Shown one piece after another: positions 20,276 to 30,938 of a stretch of 64,000 nt of DNA (position 1 is the first letter of the stretch; each line of letters starts with the position of its first letter). The stretch is taken from the NCBI GenBank assembly GCA_037127315.1, contig JBBBDQ010001944.1, positions 357,001-421,000 of the forward strand, written 5' to 3'. The notes beneath the pieces are model-generated. The model had not been told where the DNA came from. It worked only from the letters and a program-made list of their open reading frames with translations, and searched no databases. The translations under genes were made by a program, and so were the position numbers. The DNA is from Ascarosepion bandense (Eukaryota; Mollusca; Cephalopoda; Sepiida; Sepiidae).

Positions 20276-21155
20276 CTTTACTCAGTCTAGAAAATCCTCC
20301 AATCTCCGTGTTCACTGCACTGTTTGCTTGAACGGTTGTGGAGCCGTATACCACATCGTACTATATTGAAGTTCACCCTACAAGAATATTACCCCACCGC
20401 TTGAAAGATATTTTCTTTTTTTTTAAAATTTGCTCGGTAATTGGCTGCTAACCTAACCAGAAAAGTCTGATGAGAACCGGCTTAGTCACCCACAGCCAAG
20501 CGATCGGTAGTAGTTTTACATGATAAAAATGAAACTGACAATCTATCTCTCTTAATATGTAGCTATCTATATAAATACACATGCACATAATATATTAAGA
20601 CCTTGAATAACTTCTAGCTGAATTTTCATGGAAAATAATGCTTTCTTTACAATATATATACCCTTGAGTAAATTAATTGAAACAACTGCTTTAGTTTCCT
20701 TTCTCTTGCCATATGGTCAGTTTTAGACCCACTGGGTCCCTATTCTTTCTTCAGATTAGGGCATTTACAATGGTGTAGATTAATATGAATCTATTTTCGG
20801 GGTGTTCGATGAAATTTGTTTGGACTTGAAAAATATTGAGTCATCTGTGATTGTCGATTAGTTGTTCTACGGCTATTGTCTGCAATGTACGTTGCACCAA
20901 GGAAGCGTACGAATGCTGTAACGCTGTAGGAACACACGGACAAGTCTTACATAAACATTTTGGAGTTCACATTTCAGTTGTGAGTCGTGTCATCAAGGCA
21001 AAGAAACAAACTAGATCCATCAGTCAAAAACGTAAAGGAAAATGCTGTCGGAAGAGAAAAACTCACCAGGAAACGGCGTATACGTAATCAGAGAAAGTGG
21101 GAAAGATCCTAAGAAATCATTATTCATTTTGTTTTATATAATTTGGAGAAGAGTG
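20276..21155. other. Unassigned sequence
   Basis: About 0.9 kb without recognised coding or repeat structure. The 78-codon plus frame at 20851-21087 is unassigned. Confidence 0.4.
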
Positions 21156-21162
21156 CATATAT

Positions 21163-21242
<80 letters not shown>
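21156..21242. repeat. Compound (AT)(CA)(AT)(GT) microsatellite
   Basis: A short (AC)n, then (AT)n, then about 23 GT units. Adjacent complementary tracts could fold back. Confidence 0.95.
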
Positions 21243-21243
<1 letters not shown>

Positions 21244-21818
21244 CGAAACACTGACATAATGCAAGCACGGTTTTTGCCAAAATGGTTTTGCCAGGTAGTA
21301 AGTTAAAATGTTTCATTGCAGTGAAGGGGGAGGAAGAAAAACAGGCGGGAAGAAAAAGCGGTAAAGAGATAAAGCTAAATAGAAAATGGGGATTACTTAA
21401 GTTATTAATGGAAGATCGGAAGTAATGTCAGCCAGCAAGCCAACAAGAAGATTTATATTGGCCCATTTTGATCCCGAATAGGAATATTTGTACAAACGGT
21501 TTTTTCCCTGTTCCACTTTACTTCGTCTCCTTATATTTTTTCACCCTTCCATTTTTCTTTTTGTTCCCTCTACTGCCGTTACGCGTGCAATTCAATGTTT
21601 TGTTTTTTTGCAGAAACATTTTATCTCACTACCTGAGGAAGCCATCTTGGAAGAAAGCGTGATTGCAGAAAGGTCAGTATTTCAAAGATTGTTTTATCTT
21701 AATTTGTCCTACATTTTCATTTTATGAAGGTTGTATTACGCATTGTCTTAGTTTGCCGGTTCTTTGTTGGCAAATGTCACTTTCTGCCAAAGATTAAATT
21801 TATTATTATTAAATTTCT

Positions 21819-21820
<2 letters not shown>
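21243..21820. other. Unassigned sequence
   Basis: No recognised gene. Two overlapping short plus frames at 21468-21727 lack domains. Confidence 0.4.

Positions 21821-21855
<35 letters not shown>
21821..21855. repeat. (AC)n microsatellite
   Basis: About 17 AC units directly upstream of a SINE-B copy. Confidence 0.95.
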
Positions 21856-21856
<1 letters not shown>

Positions 21857-21857
21857 C

Positions 21858-22068
21858 ATTCAGCAATGAATGAGAACACTCTCAGTTATTGGGCGTGTGT
21901 ATAATGATAATGTACACGCTAAAAATTCTGCTTCCTTCTACCGAGTGCCCATAGCTCAGAGGTAGAATCGCCGACTGACGCCAATTCTTTCAATCCTGGA
22001 TAAAAAGCAATCGGATGTCTAACCGTAGTGATGAGCTGTGGTACAGTGAAACAGATCTGTCTGCGGAT

Positions 22069-22101
<33 letters not shown>
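21858..22101 (+). mobile_element. SINE-B copy (tRNA-derived)
   Basis: The conserved leader (CATTCAGCAATGAATGAGAA, GCGTGTGTATAATGATAATG) precedes a tRNA-like head with A box TAGCTCAGAGG near 21953 and a B-box-like TTTCAATCCTGG. The family body follows (GATGAGCTGTGGTACAG, CTGTCTGCGGATGACTA) and grades into (TA)n. The same order occurs in reverse at 29771-30088. Confidence 0.85.
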
Positions 22102-22103
<2 letters not shown>

Positions 22104-22114
22104 CGTTGAGAAAA

Positions 22115-22975
22115 TAAAAAAATAAAAAAATAAGTATTGTAGAGAAATGGGAATCATGGAGACAGAAGATGACAACTGACGTTGAATTTAAACTCTTGGA
22201 GATTATATCTCTCAGGGAAGCAAGTATACAGACGGAAGTTCCACCAGCGGAAAGTGAGAGAAAAGAAGTTGATAGAGTAGAAGTTGGTGGTTATTTTTAT
22301 TTATTTGGACGGTAAAATGGTGGGATCTAAAAGCCAACCTAATAGAACGAGTAAATTAATGTGGACGGAACACTATGAAAAGAAGCACGTCGGAGAAGAA
22401 AGCATGAAAAATATTTGTAGAATAGAAAGAGGAAAGCTACATCACGTTGGTAAGAAAGTGACTGAAGTCGAGCTGTTTAATCGGGATCGATTACATTCCA
22501 GATCTTTCCTGGGATTTTGTTGAGAATTCCGAGAGGAATAGCAGGACCACCGGATCAGATACGGCAAAAGTATTTTTTACACAGATTAATGGTAGATTTA
22601 TAAATGTACAAGATAGATTCTGACAAGAAAACTCCCTGGCCCGACACAGTGACCTAACATTCTAAGCGGTAGATGTAGCTATTAATTCTATAGTAGTCGT
22701 TCCACCTGAGATCAGTTGAGGCTAAGGAGGAGGCGTAGTGCGTTCCTTTCTGGGAGACTAGCGTTATACATACTGATGACAGGTCGGAAAGTTTCTCTAT
22801 GGTGATTTAAACAAAGCAGCTTGGTTTTGGAAGTATTCAAATTTACGAGCCATTTCTTACCCCCATTCATCACAAATTGAAGGTCCTTTTCAAGAACAGC
22901 GGCGAGGTTTACTTTGTCAGTCTCGGCAGATTTCTTATTGTGACGGTAGTAAAAGGTGGTGTCATCTGCATAGAT
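22115..22975 (-). mobile_element. CR1/Jockey-like LINE, reverse transcriptase to C-terminus
   Basis: Minus-strand ORF 22712-23053 carries the reverse-transcriptase catalytic box GIYADDTTFYYRHNKK (YADD near 22962-22973), then VNLAAVLEKDLQFVMN and NTSKTKLLCLNHHRETF. Downstream (22115-22600) are frameshifted C-terminal remnants matching 17.6-18.0 and 24.3-24.8 kb. It is 5'-truncated just upstream of YADD at a (TTA)n tract. Confidence 0.8.
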
Positions 22976-22994
22976 GCCTACTTGTGAACTGAAA

Positions 22995-23016
22995 GAGACA
23001 TAATTATTATTATTGC

Positions 23017-23050
<34 letters not shown>
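22995..23050. repeat. (ATT)n microsatellite
   Basis: About 15 interrupted ATT units at the 5' break of the minus-strand LINE. They produce a poly-Asn run in the minus frame. Confidence 0.95.
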
Positions 23051-23052
<2 letters not shown>

Positions 23053-23169
23053 TGCATTTACCTCTTCGAACAATGACGTCATCGATGAGGATTAAGTGAG
23101 GTCATTCAAATCGCCTGCATTCTTTTCCGTGTTCTTGCAGAACTCAATAATATCGGGGTTTTTGTATTT

Positions 23170-23720
23170 TGAAACTCACCTCCACTCAGGATTCAATCAA
23201 TTTAGACACAAGATGAAAAAAAGAAAAGTTTCTGAAAAAATGTTTGAAAAATAAAAATAAATAGCAAAATAAAACGAAGAATGAAAAAATAAGGGGCATC
23301 CGATGAAAATAGAAAGTTTCGCAACGAAAAAGATCCAGTAGGCAACGAAAGAAAAAAAAAGTTTTTGAATAAAACAAAGATTTCTTTTAAAAAAAATGAA
23401 AGAAATACAGAAATTATTAAACAGAAAAGGCAAAGATATTTACCATACAAAAATAAGCGTCTTAAAAGCAAAAGGAAAGAAAATTTAACAAAATTTGAAA
23501 GAAGAGAGAAAGAAAAAAGAAAGAATAAAAAACCGAAGGTAAAGAATGAAAAACCGAAGATAAAGAATGTTTGCAAATTGTACTAATAAAAGAAAGAAAG
23601 AAGGATTTCAAAAGAAAAAAAAAGAAAAATATTCGAAAAAATAAACGACATTAAAGAAAAACAAACATGAGTGTTTTCAAGTTAAGAAAAATAAATTCTC
23701 AAAAACAAAGTGTTTTCGAA
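23170..23720. repeat. Purine-rich (A/G) low-complexity tract
   Basis: About 550 bp with marked A and G excess on the plus strand (GAAAGAAAGAAGG, AAAAAAAGAAAAG runs) and few pyrimidine blocks. Long Phe/Leu-rich minus frames and the Lys-rich plus frame follow from this composition. Confidence 0.75.
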
Positions 23721-24240
23721 AATTGAAAAAATAGACTCTTGGACAAGTCATGGTACAAAAATTAAGAAATAAATTCTATTACAGAGAAACGGAACAAAAT
23801 CTATCTACGAAGAATAGAGTTTGCAAAATTGGCGAGCAAAGCATACCAAGCTGATTATTATGGCTTATTACCACGTTCATTTCTGTCAAAGATACTTAAA
23901 ATATTTTTATCTAAAAAAGGAGAATTCTATATGTACTCGCTTAAAATTGTTTGCGTGTGAACGCCAAAAAGAATTCAACAATAAATAATCCTGTAGTATT
24001 TTTGACCTCAGTATTGTGCTTTGTAATTAAATCTCATATCAATTTTAGTCAGTTTCCAAAACTTGCAGAAAGAAATATGTCGATATACACATTTGTACGC
24101 ATGCGCAGTTAATCTATTTTGTCGGAGCAGAAGAGAAATTGGCATAAACATGCAAAATAAGTCTAAAGTGTCTAAACCAACTAAATTGGTGATATAAATG
24201 TTGAGTGTAATCTCAAGTAAGCCGGTTAAAGCCACAAAGA
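23721..24240. other. Unassigned AT-rich sequence
   Basis: No supportable gene or repeat end. Confidence 0.4.
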
Positions 24241-24244
24241 GATG

Positions 24245-24830
24245 AGTTGGTACTGGGTGTGAAAGAAATTGAGAAAACTTTATTTTTAACTGAGGATGAT
24301 AAAAGTGAAATATTCATAAAGACTGAAAATGAGGATTGACTTTGCATTTAAAATTTTGAAGATTGTAGATAGCAAAAAAGCAAGGATCTGGAAGAGAATC
24401 CCACGTGGGAGGAGGGCACGTGAAAAAAAATATTAGCATAGAACTTTCGGTTTCAACTAATATATTTCCACAGTAAATTAATTATATCTAGCTGCCGATC
24501 TGTTACTAAACTTAAATATGTATTGTCTTTGTATCAAAGAAAAGCAGTTCACCACAAGAATTGACATGCACATATTTATAGAAAAGGCACATGGAAGCTG
24601 TGTCATGACGGTGAGAAAGGGATTGAAACCAAGTTACCAGATACGAACCGTTTATATTGCAGATTCTTTTTTTGAATTTTGCAATGAATCTGTAGATACA
24701 AGTCAGAAGAGCCAAACCAAAAGCGGCGACAATATATGCATGAACGAAGAGTAAGCATATATTTGAAAGATCAATTCTGGATAGAAAAATTGTCTTGCAA
24801 ATTTCCTCCCTGTATTTCCAGCACATAATT
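24245..24830 (-). mobile_element. CR1/Jockey-like LINE, C-terminal region
   Basis: Minus-strand SLSHRHDTASMCLFYKYVH (within 24512-24826) is the family landmark also seen at 10.1 kb. A decayed tail runs to about 24245. Multiple frame changes. It lies back to back with a plus-strand 3' end at 24835. Confidence 0.75.
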
Positions 24831-24834
24831 GGAG

Positions 24835-25022
24835 TAGATAGACTAAACTATCGCCCGGTTCACACTCCACCCAGGTCTATTGAACAGGTGTAGAGGCTCA
24901 TCCCTTGTTCCCTGTTCAGGATGTGGTTTCCGAATTTCTTTTTTCCAATCTTTTCACTCTTACTTAGTCCCCTGCACATCAGTGGCGTTACCGCCTTGCT
25001 CGAAGTGATATGATTAAAAAAA
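24835..25022 (+). mobile_element. CR1/Jockey-like LINE 3' UTR fragment
   Basis: A GATAGACTAAACTATCGCCC block, then GTTCACACTCCACCC and TTGAACAGGTG, ending CCCCTGCACATCAGTGGCG...GATATGATTAAAAAAAG. Matches the minus-strand copy at 60745-60945. The 3' end is that of the CR1-like family. Confidence 0.75.
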
Positions 25023-26099
25023 GACACGCACCCGCTTGTAAAATGCGCTGATAATTAAACAAAAAAATACCCAAGATAAAATTAAAACGTTTATTATATT
25101 TGTCCTTTACAATTTGAAGGTAGTTTATAAACAGTTTTCTCTTGCTCATATATTACAATCTTGATTTATTGATAAACAATTAAGATTATTTACAATATTT
25201 TGTTTCGATTTTTTATGAGATGATCAATTGTCAACGCTCTTTGACTCAACATCCATTATATTGACTGAAACTATTTTAATGATTTCAACCCAAATAAGGA
25301 AAGAAAAACACTACGACGTAAAGGGTTATTATGAAGCCTTAGGGAGATGGTTAATGTTTATTATAAATCGGCTTTGTGTCATACATAACCGAACTTCCCA
25401 CAGCTTACAGATTTATTTGTTGTCATCATCAGAATTATTAGAAAGTTTTCATCAGTTTTGAATGTAGATATTTGTGTGGAAGAGTGGAAGAATAATATAT
25501 ATTTTTCTATATTAAAAATAGAAATTTATTGAAAGAAAAGAATAAGAAGAATAGGTAGAAGTTAATGATCAGTGAAAAAGAAGTAATGATTTAAGGGTAT
25601 CAAGAGTTGTAAAAATGCTCGTAGTAGCAATTTATTGGAAAGAGTCCATGCATACATATGTACGTATACGCGTTTTTGTAGAAAGAATGTCTTTGGATGG
25701 AGAAGAAGAAGTAAAAGTATTCAGCACACGAGAAGGAAAGAGAAAAAGGACAATATGCGACGTCCGGGTCGTGGATGAATTTTCTCCCGTTACATTTTAG
25801 GATGTCATCTCTCTGCTACCATCTGACCGTCTGGCTGGCCTTCTTTTCACCTTTTTATATCCATTTAGTTTTTTTTGCACTGGATCGTTAAGTTCCTTTC
25901 GGTTTTGCAAGTCGTTTCCATTGGTCAGAAAATCAATTTAACATCTACTTGCGAAATCTGGTTTAAACTGTTTCTTTAAAAAACAATATTTTTCCATTTA
26001 GCAAAACCAGGATTTCACACGTCATTGTGAATTTTTGTAAAAGTGAAAAAAAGAGTTGCTTTTAAATCTTAATTTCTTATCCACCACAACTGAATGTTC
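25023..26099. other. Unassigned AT-rich sequence
   Basis: About 1.1 kb. Two plus frames (25228-25461, 25615-25800) show no known domain. Confidence 0.4.
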
Positions 26100-26450
26100 T
26101 GAGAAAAACAGTATTAAGGAGAGAAAACAATAAAAGAATGGGAATTAAGAAGACAGAAGTTGGTATAGCGTTTAAATTTTTGAAACGCAAAGTTGGCTGG
26201 GATGTAAGAAAAAGGGAGCAAGAAGTTAGAAGAGATTTCCAAGAAGTTCGAGAGAATCAACTTATGGTTACATATAGCTATTTCAATAGTAAAATGATGT
26301 CCTTGTCGCCAATATTAAATTCGTGAAAGTTAAGGTACTATAGTAAATTCATCAAAACAATTACCATAAAAAGTATTTTTAAAAAGGCATAAAGGAGCTA
26401 GATTACGATGGTGGGAAAGAGACTGAAGCTGGGATCCCAGGGACATATTA
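26100..26450 (-). mobile_element. CR1/Jockey-like LINE, highly decayed C-terminal region
   Basis: Resembles 22.1-22.5 and 17.6-18.0 kb at the DNA level (GGGAATTAAGAAGACAGAAG, AATAGTAAAATGATG, GGGAAAGAGACTGAAGC). Too mutated for continuous translation. Confidence 0.5.
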
Positions 26451-27184
26451 TATCTTGTATATTATCCTATATTATTGCTATTGTGAACAAAAACAAAAAT
26501 ATCACGGTGATAAAATAACACAAATATATCAGCTAAGAATAATCAACAGCTTAAGAAAACTAATTGTTCGGGATGGAATGTTTATAATGACGTCTATAAC
26601 AAAGTTGTTAAGCACGTAACTCTGACTATCCGTAGGGAATCAAGCTCAACCCAGCCATCAAGTGGAACTCGTATATGCTATGAATGGCTAAAGATGGCGT
26701 TGAAGAAAGTGTTTGGCTACTCCTACAATCCAAGGATCACATCAGATCAAAAAAGAAAAATAGTTTCCATATCATTACTGGGAGTACTCAAATGTCACTT
26801 TCGAGCCTCGACACAATTCAAAAGCATTTACGAGGAGATTTAGGGGAGTATTTTCCAATCTTCAAAACCCGTTCTATAAGTCAAAAGTCGAAAACTTCTC
26901 CTTACTTCCATGGCTAACATTAAGATGACTTTAGTGCCCTCTTTTTAGACTCTCAATGCGGCCTCCACTGAGTCAACTCATCTTCATTCCCTTTATATTC
27001 CAAGTGCAAAAAATGGGATACTACACCCGAGCACAAGGCTTCTGCGCGGGAGATTCGTGTTTTTAAATGCATTAAACCACCTATTGATTGATGGTAGTTC
27101 CAAAACCAATGTGATCCGCGGAGGTAGCACCTATTTAGGTCCAAGAAAATAGTCAAAATCTATGAAATATATGAATGTATAAGA
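26451..27184. other. Unassigned sequence
   Basis: No recognised family. Frames at 26684-26917 (plus) and 26953-27156 (minus) have no assignable domain. Confidence 0.4.
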
Positions 27185-27310
27185 AACCATTTTCATAGTA
27201 AAAATACCAACAAAATATTTTATAGTAGAATTACGAACAATACATTTTATAGTAAACTTACTAACACTACATTTTGTAGTAATATGGTCAATACATTTTA
27301 TCAATAGTTA
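27185..27310. repeat. Degenerate minisatellite, about 28-bp unit
   Basis: Four to five imperfect units built on ACATTTTATAGTAAACTTAC. The reverse-complement theme (ACTATAAAATG) also recurs around 51.86-52.04 kb. Confidence 0.6.
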
Positions 27311-27794
27311 AAGTCATAAAGTTATGTTCAAAATATTTACAATTCGACATGAAATAAACTATAGAGGTTAATGTGACGCTCAATCAAATAAAACAACCAA
27401 TGCTCGTATTTTATCATAACAAAGAATGTCTTCTGACGCAGCTTCTTAGGTAAAGATACTTTATTAGACAAACTGCCGAGTAGATTTATCTCTGATCACT
27501 ACAGCCTTCACTTCTTCAAGTCTAGAGTCAAAGTTTATCTATTTTAAATATATTTATCTTATGCACATCTTAATTTATTGTCTAACGCTCTTGCCTCAGT
27601 CAGTAACGCTATACTTCGGGTGTTTTCGTTGTTTAAGAGCTATCATATAAAATAATTAATAACAAACACACATTTGAATAAGCTGAATTAGTTTATTTTT
27701 TATTATTCTAGTAGCAGCAATCTTTATAAAAGAACTACTTAAACTACTAGAAGCCATTTTTATTGCGTATTATGTATTACGCTTTTAGTGGTTA
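27311..27794. other. Unassigned AT-rich sequence
   Basis: No gene or repeat termini recognised. Confidence 0.4.

Positions 27795-27846
<52 letters not shown>
27795..27846. repeat. (AT)n microsatellite
   Basis: About 26 AT units directly abutting the large palindrome. Confidence 0.95.
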
Positions 27847-27847
<1 letters not shown>

Positions 27848-27848
<1 letters not shown>

Positions 27849-27991
27849 TAAATAACTAAACTAGAGAGCCAACAAACCTACCAAGGTTTCACCAAATTGG
27901 ATCTTCAGGGAAAGTTGGCTCCAACTTTCCTTGAAGATACAATTTGGTAAAACCTTGGTAGGCTTGTTGGCTTTCTAGTTTAGTTATTTAC
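27848..27991. repeat. 144-bp near-perfect palindrome
   Basis: Two 71-nt arms (27848-27918 and 27921-27991) are reverse complements with five mismatches, separated by 2 nt. The outer ends read GTAAATAACTAAACTAGA. The transcript of either strand would form a long hairpin. No promoter or TSD was identified. Confidence 0.9.
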
Positions 27992-28180
27992 TTTTTTTGC
28001 CCTACTTGCGTATTGAGCGCTTTTTGTTTTAGGTTACTCGTCTCGGGTTTTTTTCTTTAGGCTACATACTTTGATTGATGCTCCAGTGCTTAGCTCGTTC
28101 TTCTTTATTAACATTTTTTCCTTCCGCGTATATACTCGGAGGGTTTTTCGAAACGAGTATAATGACAAGTTCATATATGG

Positions 28181-28816
28181 TACTGTGAAAAAGTATTAGG
28201 ACAAGAATTTTTTATCTTTTATGAGGCTTCAAAATCAAGTTTAAAGTCACCCCTGTCCTAACACTTTTGCACACAACCGGTAGTGTGCAAAGGTATTAGG
28301 ACAGTGCTGATTTTCCTAAAAACCTCACTGAATTTCAAATACAGGGTGAAAAGCCAAGTAAATTGCTAATAAATATTGATTATTTAAAGCTAGGTGTAAA
28401 AGAAATGGATTAAAAAGGATTTATATTTAATTTTTCCGATTTTCTATTAAACAAGATATTCTGAAGCTACTCATTATTCTATTATCCTTGGATATGACTG
28501 ATTTTTTTATTTAAAAAAATGATAAATGTAATGTTATTTCTCAAGCCAAACTTTGGGAATAAATACAAGCTGCTTGGCAGGAGATGCCATTAGATACATT
28601 GAGGAAGCTTGTGATGTCAGTGCCTGACAGAATGAAGGCTGTGATCAAAGCGAGAGGCTATTATACTAAATATTAAATTTATTTTGTAACAAGTATTTTT
28701 TTACTTGTTAAAGCATTTGTTGAGTAAATCAAATAAAATTACTTTAATTAAATTGTTTATTTTTTGTCAGTATGCCTCATAACAGATAAAATATGTCTTG
28801 TCCTAATTGCACAGTA
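28181..28816 (+). mobile_element. Tc1-like transposon, internally deleted
   Basis: Outer inverted repeats: TACTGTGAAAAAGTATTAGG at 28181 and its counterpart ending GCACAGTA at 28816, sharing TTAGGACAAG and TTTATCT...TATGAGGC. The plus strand near 28560-28675 encodes the last residues of a Tc1-type transposase (AWQEMPLDTLRKLV, then KAVIKARGYYTKY and stop). An extra palindrome at 28256-28304 (TCCTAACACTTTTGCACAC and its inverse) suggests a second terminal repeat pair inserted near the left end. Catalytic domain absent. Confidence 0.75.
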
Positions 28817-29528
28817 CTGTATATATATTATTTTGGATAATAACGAAAAATGTAAATTTTTCTTAAATCAAACCTATATTCTGAAGATGAAGATAATTTA
28901 GTATAGTAAAAATGTTTCTACAGAGTTCAATCTTTACAGCGTTTATCATTGTCCTATGTAGTATAGCCAAGCTTTTTGAATAATTTTAATAACTTCATTC
29001 CTAGTACGCTCCATACTGAAACAATCTTAAACCTGTTTTTCGTGCTGATCAGTTGTCTATTTTAAACAAAAAAATGAATCTCAAACTATTATCTACTTGG
29101 AAGAATACAAAATACGATTATTTCCCGTTTCAAAGGTCGAATTTATTTACATCATGAGAAATCTTGCGAGATACGTGATGAAAGGCTCGTTAGTGCTTTC
29201 CTCATGACCGAAGCGGATGTGAGAATAAATTAATGACTTAGGCATATATCTTTATCAACGATGATAAGAAGAATGAACCAACTTCCTGCATCATAAATAA
29301 GGAACATTAATGTTACCACCCGGACCGCTTGTGTCTTTTCGTTGGAAGTAAATTCGTCTTTCAGTTTGATTTTTTTTTTTTTTTTTTTTTACATGTTACT
29401 TCTTCCTGTCGACGACGATATAGAAAACTTGTTGTAACCGGCAAGTGTTCCTTCAATCATTTAGAGTCATTACTTTTGGTGCTTCCATCGTGTCGTGTCT
29501 TCCTATATATACATATATGTATATATAC
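28817..29528. other. Unassigned sequence with a T-run
   Basis: No gene recognised. A run of about 22 T lies at 29369-29390. Confidence 0.4.
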
Positions 29529-29583
29529 GCTCTCAGACCCTGATTAAGCATTCTGGAAGAATGGTAGACTTTGAAAAACAATA
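29529..29583 (+). mobile_element. SINE-B leader fragment
   Basis: CCTGATTAAGCATTCTGGAA and ATGGTAGACTTTGAAAAACA match in reverse the outer end of the SINE-B copy at 30028-30088 and in direct orientation 59923-59995. Confidence 0.7.
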
Positions 29584-29685
29584 GTTAGGAATAGATGGAA
29601 TAAAATTCCGTATCCAAAGAAAGACTATTCTTTAAAAAAAAGTGCAAATTATCAAGTAGAGCGAATAATACTTCTTTAGAATTTA

Positions 29686-29770
29686 TAACATAAATATGTT
29701 AGAATATCACTACAAATGTAACCATTAAAAATGGCTAATTTTTTAGTGATATTATAACATATTTATGTTA
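29686..29770. mobile_element. 85-bp short foldback/MITE
   Basis: 27-bp inverted repeats with one mismatch (29686-29712 and 29744-29770) begin TAACATAAATATGTTA and surround a 31-nt centre. It abuts SINE-B at 29771. The inner half ATATCACTA recalls the Penelope-terminus foldback at 30939-31141. Confidence 0.75.
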
Positions 29771-30088
29771 TATATATGTATAGTCATCCGCAGACAGATC
29801 TGTTTGGCTGTATCACAGCTCATCAGTACAGTTAGACAACCGATTGGTTTTTACCCAGAATTGAAACCCGACAAAATTGACGCCAGTCGCGGATTCTACC
29901 TCTGAGCTACGGGCGCTCGGTAGACGGAGGCAGATTTTTAACGCGTATATATTATCATTATACACGCCTAATAGCTGAGAATGTTCTAATTCATTGCTGA
30001 ATAATGGATGCGTAAATGCTAGAGTAGCTACTGTTTTTCAAAGTCTACCATTCTTCCAGAGTGCTCAGTCAGGGTGTGAGTGCGTAAA
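29771..30088 (-). mobile_element. SINE-B copy, full length with leader
   Basis: On the minus strand, a leader (CACACCCTGACTGAGCAC at the 30088 side) is followed by GCGTGTATAATGATAATA, then a tRNA-like head with A box TAGCTCAGAGG (29913 region) and B-box-like GGTTTCAATTCTGG. The body (GATGAGCTGTGATACAG, CAGATCTGTCTGCGGATGAC) ends at an AT-rich tail near 29771. Upstream blocks are conserved with the 21.86 kb copy. Confidence 0.85.
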
Positions 30089-30331
30089 TACAGCACTTCT
30101 CAGTCAATACTTTCCATTAAAATGATTGTAGTTGTGCCATGAACTTTTCAGTACCACTCGTACGTTACCCATCTATGCATATGTGGGTGGGAGGTAGGTC
30201 TGTTTGTCTGTGTGTTTCTGTCTGTGGATTTATAAGTCTGGTTAATGAAAATTGACTTTTAAAAAGACAACATAATGATAACAATTTTGTCAATAAGATT
30301 GATGGTATTTATTATGTATGAGGAGGGCTTT

Positions 30332-30334
<3 letters not shown>

Positions 30335-30362
<28 letters not shown>
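30335..30362. repeat. (AT)n microsatellite
   Basis: About 14 AT units. The surrounding 30089-30521 has nothing else I can assign. Confidence 0.9.
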
Positions 30363-30367
<5 letters not shown>

Positions 30368-30521
30368 CTCATATATGTTTAAAGTTTGCGTTTAAGCTTG
30401 AAATACTATTTCCGCTTGATATTGACTTCAGTTTTCTCTTTTACATTTAGATACACATTACCGAGCACTTTCACCCAGTATATGTAGCAACCTCTTATAA
30501 CTAAATATTTTATCTTCTATA

Positions 30522-30720
30522 CACATGAAGAATGATGTGTACCTGTATTTTATAGACTATGCAAAGGCATTTGACAAAATCTAGCAAAAACGACTGGATA
30601 GAAATACTCAGCAACTTAGACATATTTCTGAGAGACATTAGAGTAATCAAGAACATCTACCTGCTGCTAACAACCTGCATACGAAAAGGAAACGAGTTCA
30701 GCAGATATACAAAAATTTAA
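30522..30720 (+). mobile_element. RTE-clade LINE, reverse transcriptase fragment
   Basis: Encodes DVYLYFIDYAKAFDKI (palm motif with its Asp), then LSNLDIFLRDIRVIKNIY. Broken by a stop after KI and ends at an A-rich junction near 30720. It begins at the same point of the ORF as the copy at 31163. Confidence 0.8.
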
Positions 30721-30847
30721 AAAAATATTTAGTGATATATTATTTTAAAAAAATTCATTTCAGTTTTTGCTTTGAAAAAGTTTGTCAGTGGACGAAACAC
30801 GTCGTGCAAAACTAAATAGAGTTTTCCTCTTATCGCTTACTTTTAGT

Positions 30848-30850
30848 CTT

Positions 30851-30934
<84 letters not shown>
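30848..30934. repeat. (AC)n(AT)n microsatellite
   Basis: About 27 AC units followed by about 12 AT units, directly outside the 30939 foldback. Confidence 0.95.
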
Positions 30935-30935
<1 letters not shown>

Positions 30936-30938
30936 GTA

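Noticed and set aside
20060..20354. Acidic Asp-rich or Met-rich frames on the minus strand
   Set aside because: Produced by an imperfect CAT trinucleotide repeat. No flanking domain.
21042..21316. Overlapping frames on both strands at a microsatellite
   Set aside because: Tyr-Ile-His-Thr and Cys-Val runs come from (AT)n and (GT)n.
23197..23586. Phe-rich minus frames and Lys-rich plus frame
   Set aside because: Opposite strands of one purine-rich low-complexity tract. Composition alone keeps them open.
30720..30848. Hammerhead-like GGACGAAACACGTCGTG segment
   Set aside because: No CTGANGA upstream at the right spacing. At most an eroded terminus.
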